This document shows, one piece after another, positions 22,432 to 31,835 of a DNA stretch of 33,222 nt. Positions within the stretch are counted from its first letter, which is position 1; each line of letters starts with the position of its first letter. The position numbers were made by a program, and so were the translations under genes. Under the pieces are notes generated by a model. The model made no database searches, was not told where the DNA came from, and saw only the letters and a list, made by a program, of their open reading frames with translations. This DNA is from Anaerozeibacter sp031551775 (lineage in GTDB: Bacteria > Bacillota > Clostridia > Christensenellales > Aristaeellaceae): positions 1-33,222 of the forward strand of contig JAVBND010000102.1 in the NCBI GenBank assembly GCA_031551775.1. The letters are read 5' to 3'.

Positions 22432-25044
22432 TTACGGCGCTGTTGTTTCCCGAGCACCCCTGGCGGGCGCGAGGTACGCGCCCAGCGTGGTGTACAAAAG
22501 ATTCACATCGATGGGCTTTGACAAATGGCCGTTCATGCCCGCGTCACGCGCGGCGGCCACATCCTCGTTAAAGGCGTTGGCCGTCATGGCCAGGATGGGT
22601 ACAGCGCTTGCGTTCGGGTGGCCCGACCGGCGGATCACGCGCGTCGCTTCATAACCGTCCATGACAGGCATCTGAATGTCCATCAGAATCAGGCTGTACT
22701 CGCTTTCGGAGGATTGCTTAAACATCTCGTGCGCCCGCTGCCCGTTTGGCGCCCAGTCCACTTCCACGCCCACGTCATGAAGCAGGGTGACCGCAATTTC
22801 CTGATTGATCTCGTTGTCCTCAGCCAGCAGCACCTTATGGCCGGAAAAATTTTTCCGCTCGCCGCCCTCCTCGCTTTCTTTGACGCCGCCCTGATTGAGC
22901 ACGCTATTGAGCGCATCGAAGATCGACGAGGCAAAAAACGGCTTGGCGATGAACGCGTTCACGCCCGCGTCTCGCGCTTCATTTTCAATCGTGCTCCAGT
23001 CATAGGAACTGATGATGATGATCAGCGCCTCAGGCCCCAGGTGCTGTCGAATGCGGCGCGCCGTCTCCACACCATCCATCTCGGGCATGCACCAGTCGAT
23101 GAAGCAAACGTCGTAATCATCGCCCGCCTCATGGGCCGCTATGACGCGCGTCACCGCTTCCCGCCCGCTCGTCACCCAACTGGCGTTGACGCCAATCTGC
23201 TCCATCAGGAGCATCGCATACTCACAGATGCCCTTGTCATCGTCCACCACCAATACGCTCACGTCCCGAATCGCGTCGGTTTTTCCTGTTTTGCGCTCCT
23301 CCGGCAAGTCAAACGGCAATTCAACGGTAAAGCATGAACCCTGTTCGAGCTCGCTTTGAACCGCAATCGCGCCGCCCATCAGCGTGACCAGGTTGTGGGT
23401 GATCGACATGCCCAGGCCCGATCCGCCGTATTTTTGCGCAATTGAACTGTCGGCCTGCTCAAAGGGCGTGTATAGCCGCTTGAGGAACTCCTCGGACATG
23501 CCAATTCCGGTGTCGGTGACGGCAAAGCGCACCATCTGCCGGTTGTGCTTGGGCACGAGCGCCTGAATTGACAGGCGCACTTGACCATTCTCCGGCGTAA
23601 ACTTGACGGCGTTAGACAAGAGGTTGATCAAAATCTGCTGGGTTCTGAGCGCATCGCCGATCAACCTCTCTTCGACAGGTCCGGTTATCTCGATCTCAAA
23701 ATGCAGTTTGCGCTGGACCGTCTGCGGATAGACGATGGACGAAATCGAATCGACCAGATTTTTCAGCTCAAAAGGCTCTTTGTTGATCGTGAGCTTCTCA
23801 TCTTCGATCTTGGACATGTCCAGGATGTCGTTGATGAGCGAGAGCAGATGCCCCGACGCGTTGGTTACGTGCGCCAGACAGTTTTTTACGTAATCGATAT
23901 CGTCTATATGGCGTATCGAGAGGGCGGTCATGCCTATGATGGTGTTCATCGGGGTGCGGATTTCATGCGACATGCGCGCGAGAAATTCCCGTTTGGCGTT
24001 GTTGGCGCGCTGCGCGCTGAGCAACGCGTCGCTGAGCGCATTTTGGCGTTCAAGCATCTCGGTCTGGTCGCTGATCACGATAATGCACTTGTGCGGGCTG
24101 CCATTTGAGTAAACCGGAAACGCCGCAACCGCAAGGCGCTGCCGGCGCTTGCCGTTAAATTCAAAGCTTGCGTAGCTGTTTTCGAGAAATACCCCGTCGC
24201 CCAGGAATTCATCAAACACCCTTACGGATTCTTCGGGCATATAGTCCCTGAGCACCAGCGTTTTTTTGCGGAACGATTCCTGTGCGATGCCCAGTATGCG
24301 CATGCTGTTTTCGCTGACATACTCCATGCGTTTGAGCGAATAATCATAGATCAGAAATACATCGTCGATGCTGCTCGACAGCAAGTCGAACAGCTTGTCC
24401 CGGTATTCAATTTCCCTGTTCTTCCGGTCGTTGCTGATGCTTGTAATCACAACCATCGCCACAATCAAGGCGCACAAAACCAAAGCGCCGGTCGTAGCGA
24501 CTTTGCGCGTGCCCTCGGCTGTATCGCTGAACTGCTTAACGCGCATATCCGCGTGATCGCTGATACGGGCCAGCGCCAGGTCCACGTCTTGGGTATACGG
24601 GTCCACCTCACGCTTCACAACCTCATCCAGTATGCTAAGCAACGCATCGTCATCCCGGACCTGGTGGAGCACGTCAAGCCGCGCGTGGCGCAGGTCATTT
24701 ACGGCGGTTTCAAGTTCATCCACATATTCGCCCGGCCCCAAAAAACGCTCGCGAATATTCTCAAGTGACTGATCCAGGCTTCTGTCGCGCTGAGACAACA
24801 ATTCGGTCAAATCAACCGATTCGTCGTGGTCCGCCGTCAACAAGGCCGGCAGGTGCGACTGCATCTCATAAAGCCTCGAACGCATGACCTGTGTTTCGCT
24901 TTTGACCGCATAGGGGTGAAGGTATATCTGACTGGCCTGCTCGGCAATCCGATTGGAGGAATAGATGGACAGCGCGGAAAAAACAACCGCCAGCATGCAA
25001 ATTGCCACCATTCCAGCCTTGCCCCATGAAAAACGGCGCTTCAT
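22432..25044 (-). CDS. hybrid sensor histidine kinase with two receiver domains
   Basis: 870 residues. A membrane helix (about 10-30), an extracellular helical sensor (about 31-182, 4HB-like) and a second helix (about 184-204) precede a PAS domain (about 215-335). The HisKA domain has SHEIRTPMN with His360. The ATPase domain has LLSNAVKF, DTGIGM and GGSGLGMSI. Receiver 1 has Asp650 (FIDWCMPEMDG) and Lys701. Receiver 2 has Asp789 (LMDIQMPVMDG) and Lys843. All phosphotransfer residues are present. There is no Hpt domain, DNA-binding output or partner regulator nearby, so output must go to a protein encoded elsewhere. AGGAG lies about 9 nt before the ATG at 25044. The signal sensed is unknown. 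Confidence 0.95.
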   Translation of the reverse strand: MKRRFSWGKAGMVAICMLAVVFSALSIYSSNRIAEQASQIYLHPYAVKSETQVMRSRLYEMQSHLPALLTADHDESVDLTELLSQRDRSLDQSLENIRERFLGPGEYVDELETAVNDLRHARLDVLHQVRDDDALLSILDEVVKREVDPYTQDVDLALARISDHADMRVKQFSDTAEGTRKVATTGALVLCALIVAMVVITSISNDRKNREIEYRDKLFDLLSSSIDDVFLIYDYSLKRMEYVSENSMRILGIAQESFRKKTLVLRDYMPEESVRVFDEFLGDGVFLENSYASFEFNGKRRQRLAVAAFPVYSNGSPHKCIIVISDQTEMLERQNALSDALLSAQRANNAKREFLARMSHEIRTPMNTIIGMTALSIRHIDDIDYVKNCLAHVTNASGHLLSLINDILDMSKIEDEKLTINKEPFELKNLVDSISSIVYPQTVQRKLHFEIEITGPVEERLIGDALRTQQILINLLSNAVKFTPENGQVRLSIQALVPKHNRQMVRFAVTDTGIGMSEEFLKRLYTPFEQADSSIAQKYGGSGLGMSITHNLVTLMGGAIAVQSELEQGSCFTVELPFDLPEERKTGKTDAIRDVSVLVVDDDKGICEYAMLLMEQIGVNASWVTSGREAVTRVIAAHEAGDDYDVCFIDWCMPEMDGVETARRIRQHLGPEALIIIISSYDWSTIENEARDAGVNAFIAKPFFASSIFDALNSVLNQGGVKESEEGGERKNFSGHKVLLAEDNEINQEIAVTLLHDVGVEVDWAPNGQRAHEMFKQSSESEYSLILMDIQMPVMDGYEATRVIRRSGHPNASAVPILAMTANAFNEDVAAARDAGMNGHLSKPIDVNLLYTTLGAYLAPARGARETTAP

Positions 25045-25163
25045 CTTATCGTGCTCCTGTCGGCATGTTTGCTCTTATGAAAAAATCGACCGCTGCTTGC
25101 TTGCGCAGGCGGTCACAAATAAACGATTGCGCGCATTGAGGAATATTCTGCTAGCCAAATTTG

Positions 25164-25192
25164 ATTATACCATGCCCTAATACCATATTCAA
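25164..25192 (-). promoter_or_regulatory. promoter of the hybrid histidine kinase
   Basis: On the minus strand TTGAAT (25187-25192), 17 bp, TATAAT (25164-25169), in AT-rich surroundings. The leader is about 115 nt and contains the hairpin at 25088-25114. Confidence 0.75.
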
Positions 25193-25298
25193 CGAATTTT
25201 AGTATAAATTACTTTTTTATGCGTTGCATTTTTAATTTTACACATTCACTCAAACCCGCGCGTCCATTTCCGCTCAAGAATCAGTTCGCACAACGGAT

Positions 25299-25325
25299 AA
25301 AGCCGCCTGCGCGACCGGTGGCTTT
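25299..25325 (-). terminator. possible terminator after the Big_2 protein gene
   Basis: AAAGCCGCC (25299-25307) and GGTGGCTTT (25317-25325) form a 9 bp stem with one wobble pair. It lies 66 nt after the stop codon. The T run is short, so a weak terminator or mRNA end structure is likely. Confidence 0.45.
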
Positions 25326-25390
25326 GTTTCCTCATATAATATCCGATTGTGCGCCTGACCGAGCGCGGAGGGAATATGCGCGCCGTCCCC

Positions 25391-28300
25391 TTACTTGACG
25401 GTGATTGTCACCTTGGCCTTTGCCCCGCCTCCATCGAGCGCGCGAACGGTGATGACCGCCTTGCCCTTCTTTTGCGCGGTCACAATGCCGCCGCCTTCCA
25501 CCGAGGCGATGCGCGGCGCGCTACTCGACCATTCGACTTTTTCACTGACCGCGTCCTCATTGAAAAGCGCCGTCAACCTGAGCGTCTCGCCTGCTTTGAG
25601 CACAGCTTTTTTTATCGGCGCGCCGGTAATATCCGCGATTTTGATCTTTCGGATCAATCCCGCCACCGTTACCTTTACTTGGGCTCGCTTGAGGTTGGCG
25701 CAATAGACATAAATCTTGGCCGTGCCCGGCGCAACCGCTTGCACGCGGCCTGCCGCATCCACCGTCGCGACGGCGGGATTTGTGGAACTGAAGAAGACCT
25801 TGGTGACTTGCGCCTTGCCGGCTGGGCGCACTTTTGCCGTGAGTTGCGCGGCATTGTTTTCAAAAAGGTCGAGCGCCAATCTCTTGGGCGTCAGAACGAC
25901 GCCGGTGGGAAGCTGTCCGTTCTTCCTGACCAGAAGCGTTACGGGATAGCTTTGCCCGTGCGCGAGCATGCGCCCGTTCAGCTCGGCCGCCTTGGACGCA
26001 CCCGCCACGGTGAAGGTCAGCCTCGTCTCTCCCAGTGCAAAGCCAACCACCCTGCCGTTTATGATTCTCGCAACCGACTCGTCCGCGACCGCCCACACGC
26101 CTTCATATCCCTTGAATTTTGGCAATGTCAGGCGTTTCCCCTTCCCAACTGCCAGCGTGTCCACCCAAAGGCCCAATTCCTCAGCGGGGTCCGGATCTTC
26201 CTCTGCAGCCTCAATCACCACAATGTCTACCTTTGCTTGAAACGCGCCGTCGTTCGTCGCGGCCGTAATCACCGTTTCACCCGGCGTGAGCGCGCTCACC
26301 AAGCCTTCCGCATCAACCGACGCCACGTCCGGCGCGCCGCTGCTCCAAAGCAGGGCGGGTTTTGTCGCGTTTTCCGGCGACCATGCGCACGCAAGCCGCA
26401 CCTTCTGCCCTTCTTTGAGCGGTCCGGGCGGTTTCATCGAGAGCCCGTCAATGGGTATGTATGTGACCGTAACCGCGCACCGCGCGAATGCGCCGTTCCC
26501 TGAGGCCGCCGTGACCGTCGCCTCGCCTTCCGAAACACCGGTCACCAGGCCATCGCCGTCAACCGTCACAATGTTTTTGTCGCCGGATGTCCACACAACC
26601 GAGCGATCCTTCGCCGTATCGGGCGTGACTTTTGCGCCAAGGCGTACGCGCCCGCCCACGCCCACCGCGGCGGTTGTCGCGCTCAGCTCAATGCCGCTCA
26701 CTTGATCAAGATCGACCATCTGCCCGCCACCCTGCTTCTTCTCCACCGTGACCTTTGCCGCGCGCGAATCAACGGCTTTTGCGTTGGGCGCGCTCACCCG
26801 GCAAAAAAAGCCGTATACGCCCTCCGTCAGGTTCTGCGGAAGTGTGAACTCGGCAGCCGTAGCGCCATCGACCGCCGCGCCGTTCTGCGCATACCACTGA
26901 TAGGCGGGCTCGCCCTCATCCGCGCGCGCGGCAACGCGCAGCACGCCGGATATTTCACCTTCCCGCGTGTTTACATCCCCGGGTTCGGCGGTGATGGTCA
27001 AATGGTTTTTCAGATCGACATGCACCGTCAACTGGTCGGCCAACACGCCCGCGGATGCGGCCACGCGCACCTCGTATACGTTTCCGTCGCGCGCCGCGCC
27101 CGCTTTGAGCCCGAGCACCCCTTCTTGCGTTAAGCACACAAGCTCGGCACCATTGCCGCCCATCACGCGGTAACGCACGCTTTCTCCCACCGCGCCCGAT
27201 GGTTCAAACGCGCTTGTAAACATGATCTGCTCACCCGGCGCGAGCGTGTCGCCGCTTGCCTTGAGCGTCATTCCGTCCGCGCGGCGCTTGACCTTAAGCA
27301 GGACCGCGTCGCCCCGCCATATGGGCGCGTGAACCGATATCAGCGCCTCGCCCGGCGCTTTGAGCGCCACCGCTCCATCCTCACGAACCTGCGCGACCGA
27401 CCGGTTGGAGCTCAAGTAGGCAAAGTCCGGGCGGCTCCCGTCATCGGGCATGAACTCCACGCCCAAGCGCACATCACCTTCGCCCATGTACGCGGTCATC
27501 TCATTCAGCAGCGGCGCGCCCGCCGCGTCGGTCAGCGTCAAACAACCCTCTTCCGCTTCGACGTAGAACGTCATGCTCGCCATCATCACGCCGTCCACAA
27601 GCGCATTGACCGACCCGCTGCCGAATCCCTGCGCGTTTACATCTCCCGTTCTGGGATCAACCCTGAGCACAAACTCGTTGTCGGTTTCATATGTCACCAA
27701 CGCGCCCGTGTTGCGCGCGGGCGTCAAGCGCGCGGTCAGCTTGCGCTTATCCCCTAACTGAAGGGTCGTCGGTCCGTCCGCTTCAAGCTCCACTGCCCGC
27801 ACCGGATTGCGCACGGTCACCGTCAGCGGATAATCACGCCCGCCCGCGCGAAGCGTTACGCGTCCGGTGGTGCTTGTCGCGTCCGACACGTCCGCGCGCG
27901 GTGTCAATGTCAGGCGGCAGTCGGCCAGGCCATCGGGCGCGTTTAGCATGTCGATGCGTGCGCCGCACAGCGCCTGAGCATCGTTTGCCATTAAGAGCTT
28001 TACGCCGGTGGGCAAACCCTTCAGCCATGCACAGCCCGCTTCGCCGCCCGCCAGCAGGTTTACTTGGTCAATGGCGTCTTGGTTCTCATCGGTGAATGCG
28101 GCGCTTGGATCGCAAACATGCGCCGCGAGCGATGCCTCCATGCCGTTTTCAAGCCGCGCGGTAATTGTCGCGCGGCCCTCACCCACCCCGGACACGCACC
28201 CATCTTCATCAACCGTCGCAATGCCTTCGTCACTTGACGCCCAGGCAAGCGCGCCTTTCGTTCCGGTGGGCAAAAAACGCGCCTCGGCTTTTTCACTCGC

Positions 28301-31300
28301 GCCCAAAGCCACGTAGAGCGCATCCGTGCCAAACGCCACCGAACCCGCGCGTTCGTATACACAAACCCGCATGGGCGCGCTTCGAAGATTGCCCAAAACG
28401 GCTGTAACGCTCGCTTCGCCTGTCTCAACCGCGTAGAGAACGCCATGCTTTTCCCGGACCGCCCCGCCCCGAACATCGTATTTTACGAAAGACGCGCCGT
28501 CGTATCCCGCAGGCGCAAATACCGGCGTAAGCACTTGGACGCCGCCAAGCGGCAGTTCAATCGCATCCGGCAGGACCACGCCCGTCACATCCTGGCGCAC
28601 CTCAATCCGAAAAAAGATCGACGCGCCGCCTGAGGTCAGGATCATCCACCCGTTGCCGGGCGCAAGGGGCTCAAGCGTCAGGCATCCGGCCGATGCGTCA
28701 TAAGACGCGCTGACCACTGCGCCGTCGGCATTGACTTGCGCCTCATGCCCAATGGCGCTCATGTACGCACCGCCGCTTGAAAGCGATACGTTTATCTTCG
28801 CGTCCGCGCCGTCCAGTTGAAGATGGATGACGCCGTCCGCTTCCTCATCAAAGCCCTCGAGCCGTATCCCGGTTGTCACCGGCGTTGCAATACCCTGAAC
28901 AATGGTCCGTCCGAGCGCGTTGTCCGAAAGACCCGCGATGTAGTAGCGCACCGCCATCACATTGATCGCGTTGAGCGTGACCGGGATCGCGCCGTCATCC
29001 ATGACTTCGACGTCCGCCCAGCGCGAGTTTTCTTCATCATATACCTGCCAGCGCCCACCGCCAAGCGCCGCGCCCAACGGCAGCGCCACCGGTTTGAGCG
29101 TGACCGTGCCCTGGCCGCGCGGAATCTTAACCGTGTCCGGCAGCAAAACACCCCTGAGCGCCTGAGTCACGGTAAGCGCCACGGTGTCTTCCACGCCCGA
29201 ATGAATCGTTCGCGCCGTGATGACCGCGTCGCCCGGCGCATGCGCCTTCACGCGTCCGTCCTGGTCAACCGACGCCACGCGCGCATCCGAGCTTGCCCAA
29301 AGCAGCGCTTCCTGAGCATCCTCGGGCGTCACCACCGCGGCGAGCGCAAGCGTTTCTCCAACTTCAACGGACGCCCGGTCAGGCGCTATGACGGCAACGT
29401 TTTCGGCGCGCGCTTTCACCGTGATCCGCCTCTCATCGGATAAGCCGCCCACCTTTACGCTGAGATGGTATTCGCCCGCCCCGAGGACGTCTGTCGTGTC
29501 GCCCGCAAGAAGCGCCCCATTCAAGTAATAAACCGCGTCAACGGCATCCCGGAGCGAAGGCAGCATGCGCGCGGCCAAGGATACCTCCTCGCCCGCCCAA
29601 GTATCGCCCGCGCCGAGCCAAAGCGCAACGCCGACATCGCCGTGCGGCGGTGTAACCGTCACCGTTTCCTCGCGATACGCGCCGCTGGCCGACGAGGCGC
29701 GGATCGTGGCCGTGCCCGCCTCCACGGCAAATATGCGACCGCCATACACGCGCGCGACCGATGGCTCGGAACTGGTCCACTCAAGCAGCTGATCCGCCCC
29801 TTCAGGTTCCACCGCCGCGCCCCAAAGCACCGAACCGCCCGCCTCGATCACAGGATCGTTTCCCGCGTCAAACACGATCCGCGCCGCTTCCGGGCGCGGG
29901 ACGAGCACCGTGAGACTCGCGGTCAATGGCTCTTTCCCGCTCAAGCGCATGGTGGCCGTTACTTTGTGCACGCCCGGTCTCAGCGCCGTAACGCTCGCGC
30001 CGCTGAGCTTTAAGGCCCCGCCATCCTGCCCGGAAAACGCCACATCCGCGACCACGCCCGAAGGCACCGTTTGAACAAGCCCCGATAGGTCCCGCGATTC
30101 CCCCACCGGAAGCGATATGCAATTGGGCGAAAAGGCAAGCGCCACGGGCGCGGCGGAACTGAGCACCGTTACCGGCAGCTTCGCGCTTGCCCCGCCCAAC
30201 GCGCCCGTCGCGGTGATGACAGCGATACCGGGCGCGATGGGCGTCAAGACGCCTTCCTCATCGACGATCGCCACGCGTGGGTTGCCGCTCGCCCACAGGA
30301 GCGGCTCATCGGCCGAACGCGGCTCGAGATTCGCGCATAGCGCAACGGGCGCGCCGCCCGCCAAGAGCGGCTCTTCTTTCCCAAGGCAAACACTGAGCCC
30401 CGACAGCGCCGTGTATTCCCGGGTTGCGGGCGTTGTTTCAACCGACACGCGGCAGCGCGCGGCCAATGCCTCACCGCCCGCCTCAAGCCTCGCCAAGACA
30501 ACCGCCTGCCCAAGCGCCTCCGCCGTCACGCGGCCGTTCCCATCCACCGAAACCACGCCGTCGCCTTCTTCGACCGCCCATGCCGCATTCCCATCCGCGC
30601 CGTCACCTTCCGCAAGCGCCTTGAGCTGGAATGTACCCCCAACGTCCAGCGACAAATCGCTCCGGTTGAGCCTGAGCAACGCTCCGCTGCGCACGACGTT
30701 TACTCTGACGCTTGACCGTACGTCCACGCCCTCGCTGGGCGCCCGAAGCCTTGCCACCAGTTCGGTCTCCCCTTCGCCGGTTGCCGTAACCCTGTACGAA
30801 ATACCGGAACCGCCGTTTTCGCCATCGATCGGCGCAACGGTAGCCACGCGCCTGTCAAGCGGCGTTACCGACAGAACCGCCCACCCATCGGCAAGGCCGT
30901 CCCGGAAATATTCCGGAACCACGACCGATAAATCAGCCTGCGCCGGTTCTTTCCCGCCCATATCCAGCGCGATGGCCTTTCTATCCAGCGCCAATCCCAC
31001 AATTTCGATTTGAGTCTTGATTTGCTTTATCCCACCCATTGCCGACACGCACAAATCGTATGCATTTTTGTAATCGGCAACCGGCACGCGAATCATGCCG
31101 TCCGGGTCAACAATATCCCCGTCAAAGACAATCTCGCTCTTCTCGATCCCCTCAAACTCCAGCGCGTCCATCCAATTCACCGCATCGCCCGGCACAAGCT
31201 TTGTACCGGTTAAATTGCTGGACAGCTTGTACACGCGCACCGCAAGAGACGTGGCATTTGATGTTCCGGCCTCGCGCACCGTGATAACCGCCTCGCCAAC

Positions 31301-31570
31301 GCCTACCGGTCTGGCCGCCCAATCTCCCCCGTCATGACCATCCACCGTTTTGAACACCGTAACCACGTTCACATCGCTGCTCGTGCACTGCACGCTTCTT
31401 GCCGCCGTGCTGAACCACGGCTCGGTGTAATCCCGCACCCTGACAGCAGAATCATAAATGTTCAGCATCAATGCATCCTGTTGAGATTCACCTATTTGCG
31501 CACATGCTCCGACCTCCATCAAACACAGGCATATCAGCGCAGCAAAACAAACTCTCGTCATTCTTGACAT
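25391..31570 (-). CDS. very large secreted Big_2 (Ig-like) repeat protein
   Basis: About 2059 residues with a signal peptide (1 to about 25). The end VGAC-AQ could be a lipobox or an ordinary ACA cleavage site. After a unique N-terminal part it holds a long series of roughly 75-85-residue Big_2-type units. They are recognised by W-[AST]-S-[SG]-x-x-x-x-V-A-x-V-[DE], then G-x-V, then G-x-A-x-I-T-A; I count ten or more. One different Ig-like unit (YQWYAQNGAAVDG, about 1525-1610) interrupts the series. The last unit ends at the stop with AKVTITVK. No enzyme domain, LPxTG, SLH or membrane tail is seen. An adhesin or surface fibre role is inferred. The ATG at 31570 follows GAGGG by 7 nt. It has its own promoter. 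Confidence 0.9.
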   Translation of the reverse strand: MSRMTRVCFAALICLCLMEVGACAQIGESQQDALMLNIYDSAVRVRDYTEPWFSTAARSVQCTSSDVNVVTVFKTVDGHDGGDWAARPVGVGEAVITVREAGTSNATSLAVRVYKLSSNLTGTKLVPGDAVNWMDALEFEGIEKSEIVFDGDIVDPDGMIRVPVADYKNAYDLCVSAMGGIKQIKTQIEIVGLALDRKAIALDMGGKEPAQADLSVVVPEYFRDGLADGWAVLSVTPLDRRVATVAPIDGENGGSGISYRVTATGEGETELVARLRAPSEGVDVRSSVRVNVVRSGALLRLNRSDLSLDVGGTFQLKALAEGDGADGNAAWAVEEGDGVVSVDGNGRVTAEALGQAVVLARLEAGGEALAARCRVSVETTPATREYTALSGLSVCLGKEEPLLAGGAPVALCANLEPRSADEPLLWASGNPRVAIVDEEGVLTPIAPGIAVITATGALGGASAKLPVTVLSSAAPVALAFSPNCISLPVGESRDLSGLVQTVPSGVVADVAFSGQDGGALKLSGASVTALRPGVHKVTATMRLSGKEPLTASLTVLVPRPEAARIVFDAGNDPVIEAGGSVLWGAAVEPEGADQLLEWTSSEPSVARVYGGRIFAVEAGTATIRASSASGAYREETVTVTPPHGDVGVALWLGAGDTWAGEEVSLAARMLPSLRDAVDAVYYLNGALLAGDTTDVLGAGEYHLSVKVGGLSDERRITVKARAENVAVIAPDRASVEVGETLALAAVVTPEDAQEALLWASSDARVASVDQDGRVKAHAPGDAVITARTIHSGVEDTVALTVTQALRGVLLPDTVKIPRGQGTVTLKPVALPLGAALGGGRWQVYDEENSRWADVEVMDDGAIPVTLNAINVMAVRYYIAGLSDNALGRTIVQGIATPVTTGIRLEGFDEEADGVIHLQLDGADAKINVSLSSGGAYMSAIGHEAQVNADGAVVSASYDASAGCLTLEPLAPGNGWMILTSGGASIFFRIEVRQDVTGVVLPDAIELPLGGVQVLTPVFAPAGYDGASFVKYDVRGGAVREKHGVLYAVETGEASVTAVLGNLRSAPMRVCVYERAGSVAFGTDALYVALGASEKAEARFLPTGTKGALAWASSDEGIATVDEDGCVSGVGEGRATITARLENGMEASLAAHVCDPSAAFTDENQDAIDQVNLLAGGEAGCAWLKGLPTGVKLLMANDAQALCGARIDMLNAPDGLADCRLTLTPRADVSDATSTTGRVTLRAGGRDYPLTVTVRNPVRAVELEADGPTTLQLGDKRKLTARLTPARNTGALVTYETDNEFVLRVDPRTGDVNAQGFGSGSVNALVDGVMMASMTFYVEAEEGCLTLTDAAGAPLLNEMTAYMGEGDVRLGVEFMPDDGSRPDFAYLSSNRSVAQVREDGAVALKAPGEALISVHAPIWRGDAVLLKVKRRADGMTLKASGDTLAPGEQIMFTSAFEPSGAVGESVRYRVMGGNGAELVCLTQEGVLGLKAGAARDGNVYEVRVAASAGVLADQLTVHVDLKNHLTITAEPGDVNTREGEISGVLRVAARADEGEPAYQWYAQNGAAVDGATAAEFTLPQNLTEGVYGFFCRVSAPNAKAVDSRAAKVTVEKKQGGGQMVDLDQVSGIELSATTAAVGVGGRVRLGAKVTPDTAKDRSVVWTSGDKNIVTVDGDGLVTGVSEGEATVTAASGNGAFARCAVTVTYIPIDGLSMKPPGPLKEGQKVRLACAWSPENATKPALLWSSGAPDVASVDAEGLVSALTPGETVITAATNDGAFQAKVDIVVIEAAEEDPDPAEELGLWVDTLAVGKGKRLTLPKFKGYEGVWAVADESVARIINGRVVGFALGETRLTFTVAGASKAAELNGRMLAHGQSYPVTLLVRKNGQLPTGVVLTPKRLALDLFENNAAQLTAKVRPAGKAQVTKVFFSSTNPAVATVDAAGRVQAVAPGTAKIYVYCANLKRAQVKVTVAGLIRKIKIADITGAPIKKAVLKAGETLRLTALFNEDAVSEKVEWSSSAPRIASVEGGGIVTAQKKGKAVITVRALDGGGAKAKVTITVK

Positions 31571-31638
31571 CTGCATTCCCTCAACTTTGCTCAATGCGCG
31601 CATTGCCGCAATTGTTTTTCACATACTGTATAGATGGA

Positions 31639-31666
31639 ATTATATGGTAATTTAACAATGAATCAA
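31639..31666 (-). promoter_or_regulatory. promoter of the Big_2 protein gene
   Basis: On the minus strand TTGATT (31661-31666), 16 bp, TATAAT (31639-31644), about 70 nt before the start. The divergent promoter at 31771-31799 leaves about 100 bp between the two, where shared control could act. Confidence 0.65.
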
Positions 31667-31770
31667 AGCGTCCACGAGCACAAAAAGATCTTAACGCATG
31701 GACTGTCAGGCCATTTTATTGGCGAGGCAAGCCCGGATTGCTGACTTTTTTCCCTGCTGTGAACAGCACC

Positions 31771-31799
31771 TTGCACCCGTCCATACAAACTGGTATACT
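31771..31799 (+). promoter_or_regulatory. promoter of the P-loop/SAD protein gene
   Basis: TTGCAC (31771-31776), 17 bp, TATACT (31794-31799), with the start codon 36 nt downstream. Confidence 0.7.
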
Positions 31800-31835
31800 G
31801 ACAACAATGTGTAAAGACAAACGGGAGGAATGCCG

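Larger units (their letters stand above)
25045..25390. other. intergenic region before the histidine kinase
   Basis: 346 bp without a supported gene. On the minus strand it holds the kinase promoter (25164-25192) and a leader hairpin GACCGC/GCGGTC (25088-25114). Nearer the Big_2 gene it holds the hairpin at 25299-25325. The middle (about 25195-25250) is AT-rich. Confidence 0.6.

Noticed and set aside
25349..26503. Plus-strand open frame of about 380 codons with GGAGGG before an ATG and a TATAAT upstream
   Set aside because: It is antisense to the end of the Big_2 gene, no matching -35 is present, and its protein is low in hydrophobic order. Treated as coincidence.
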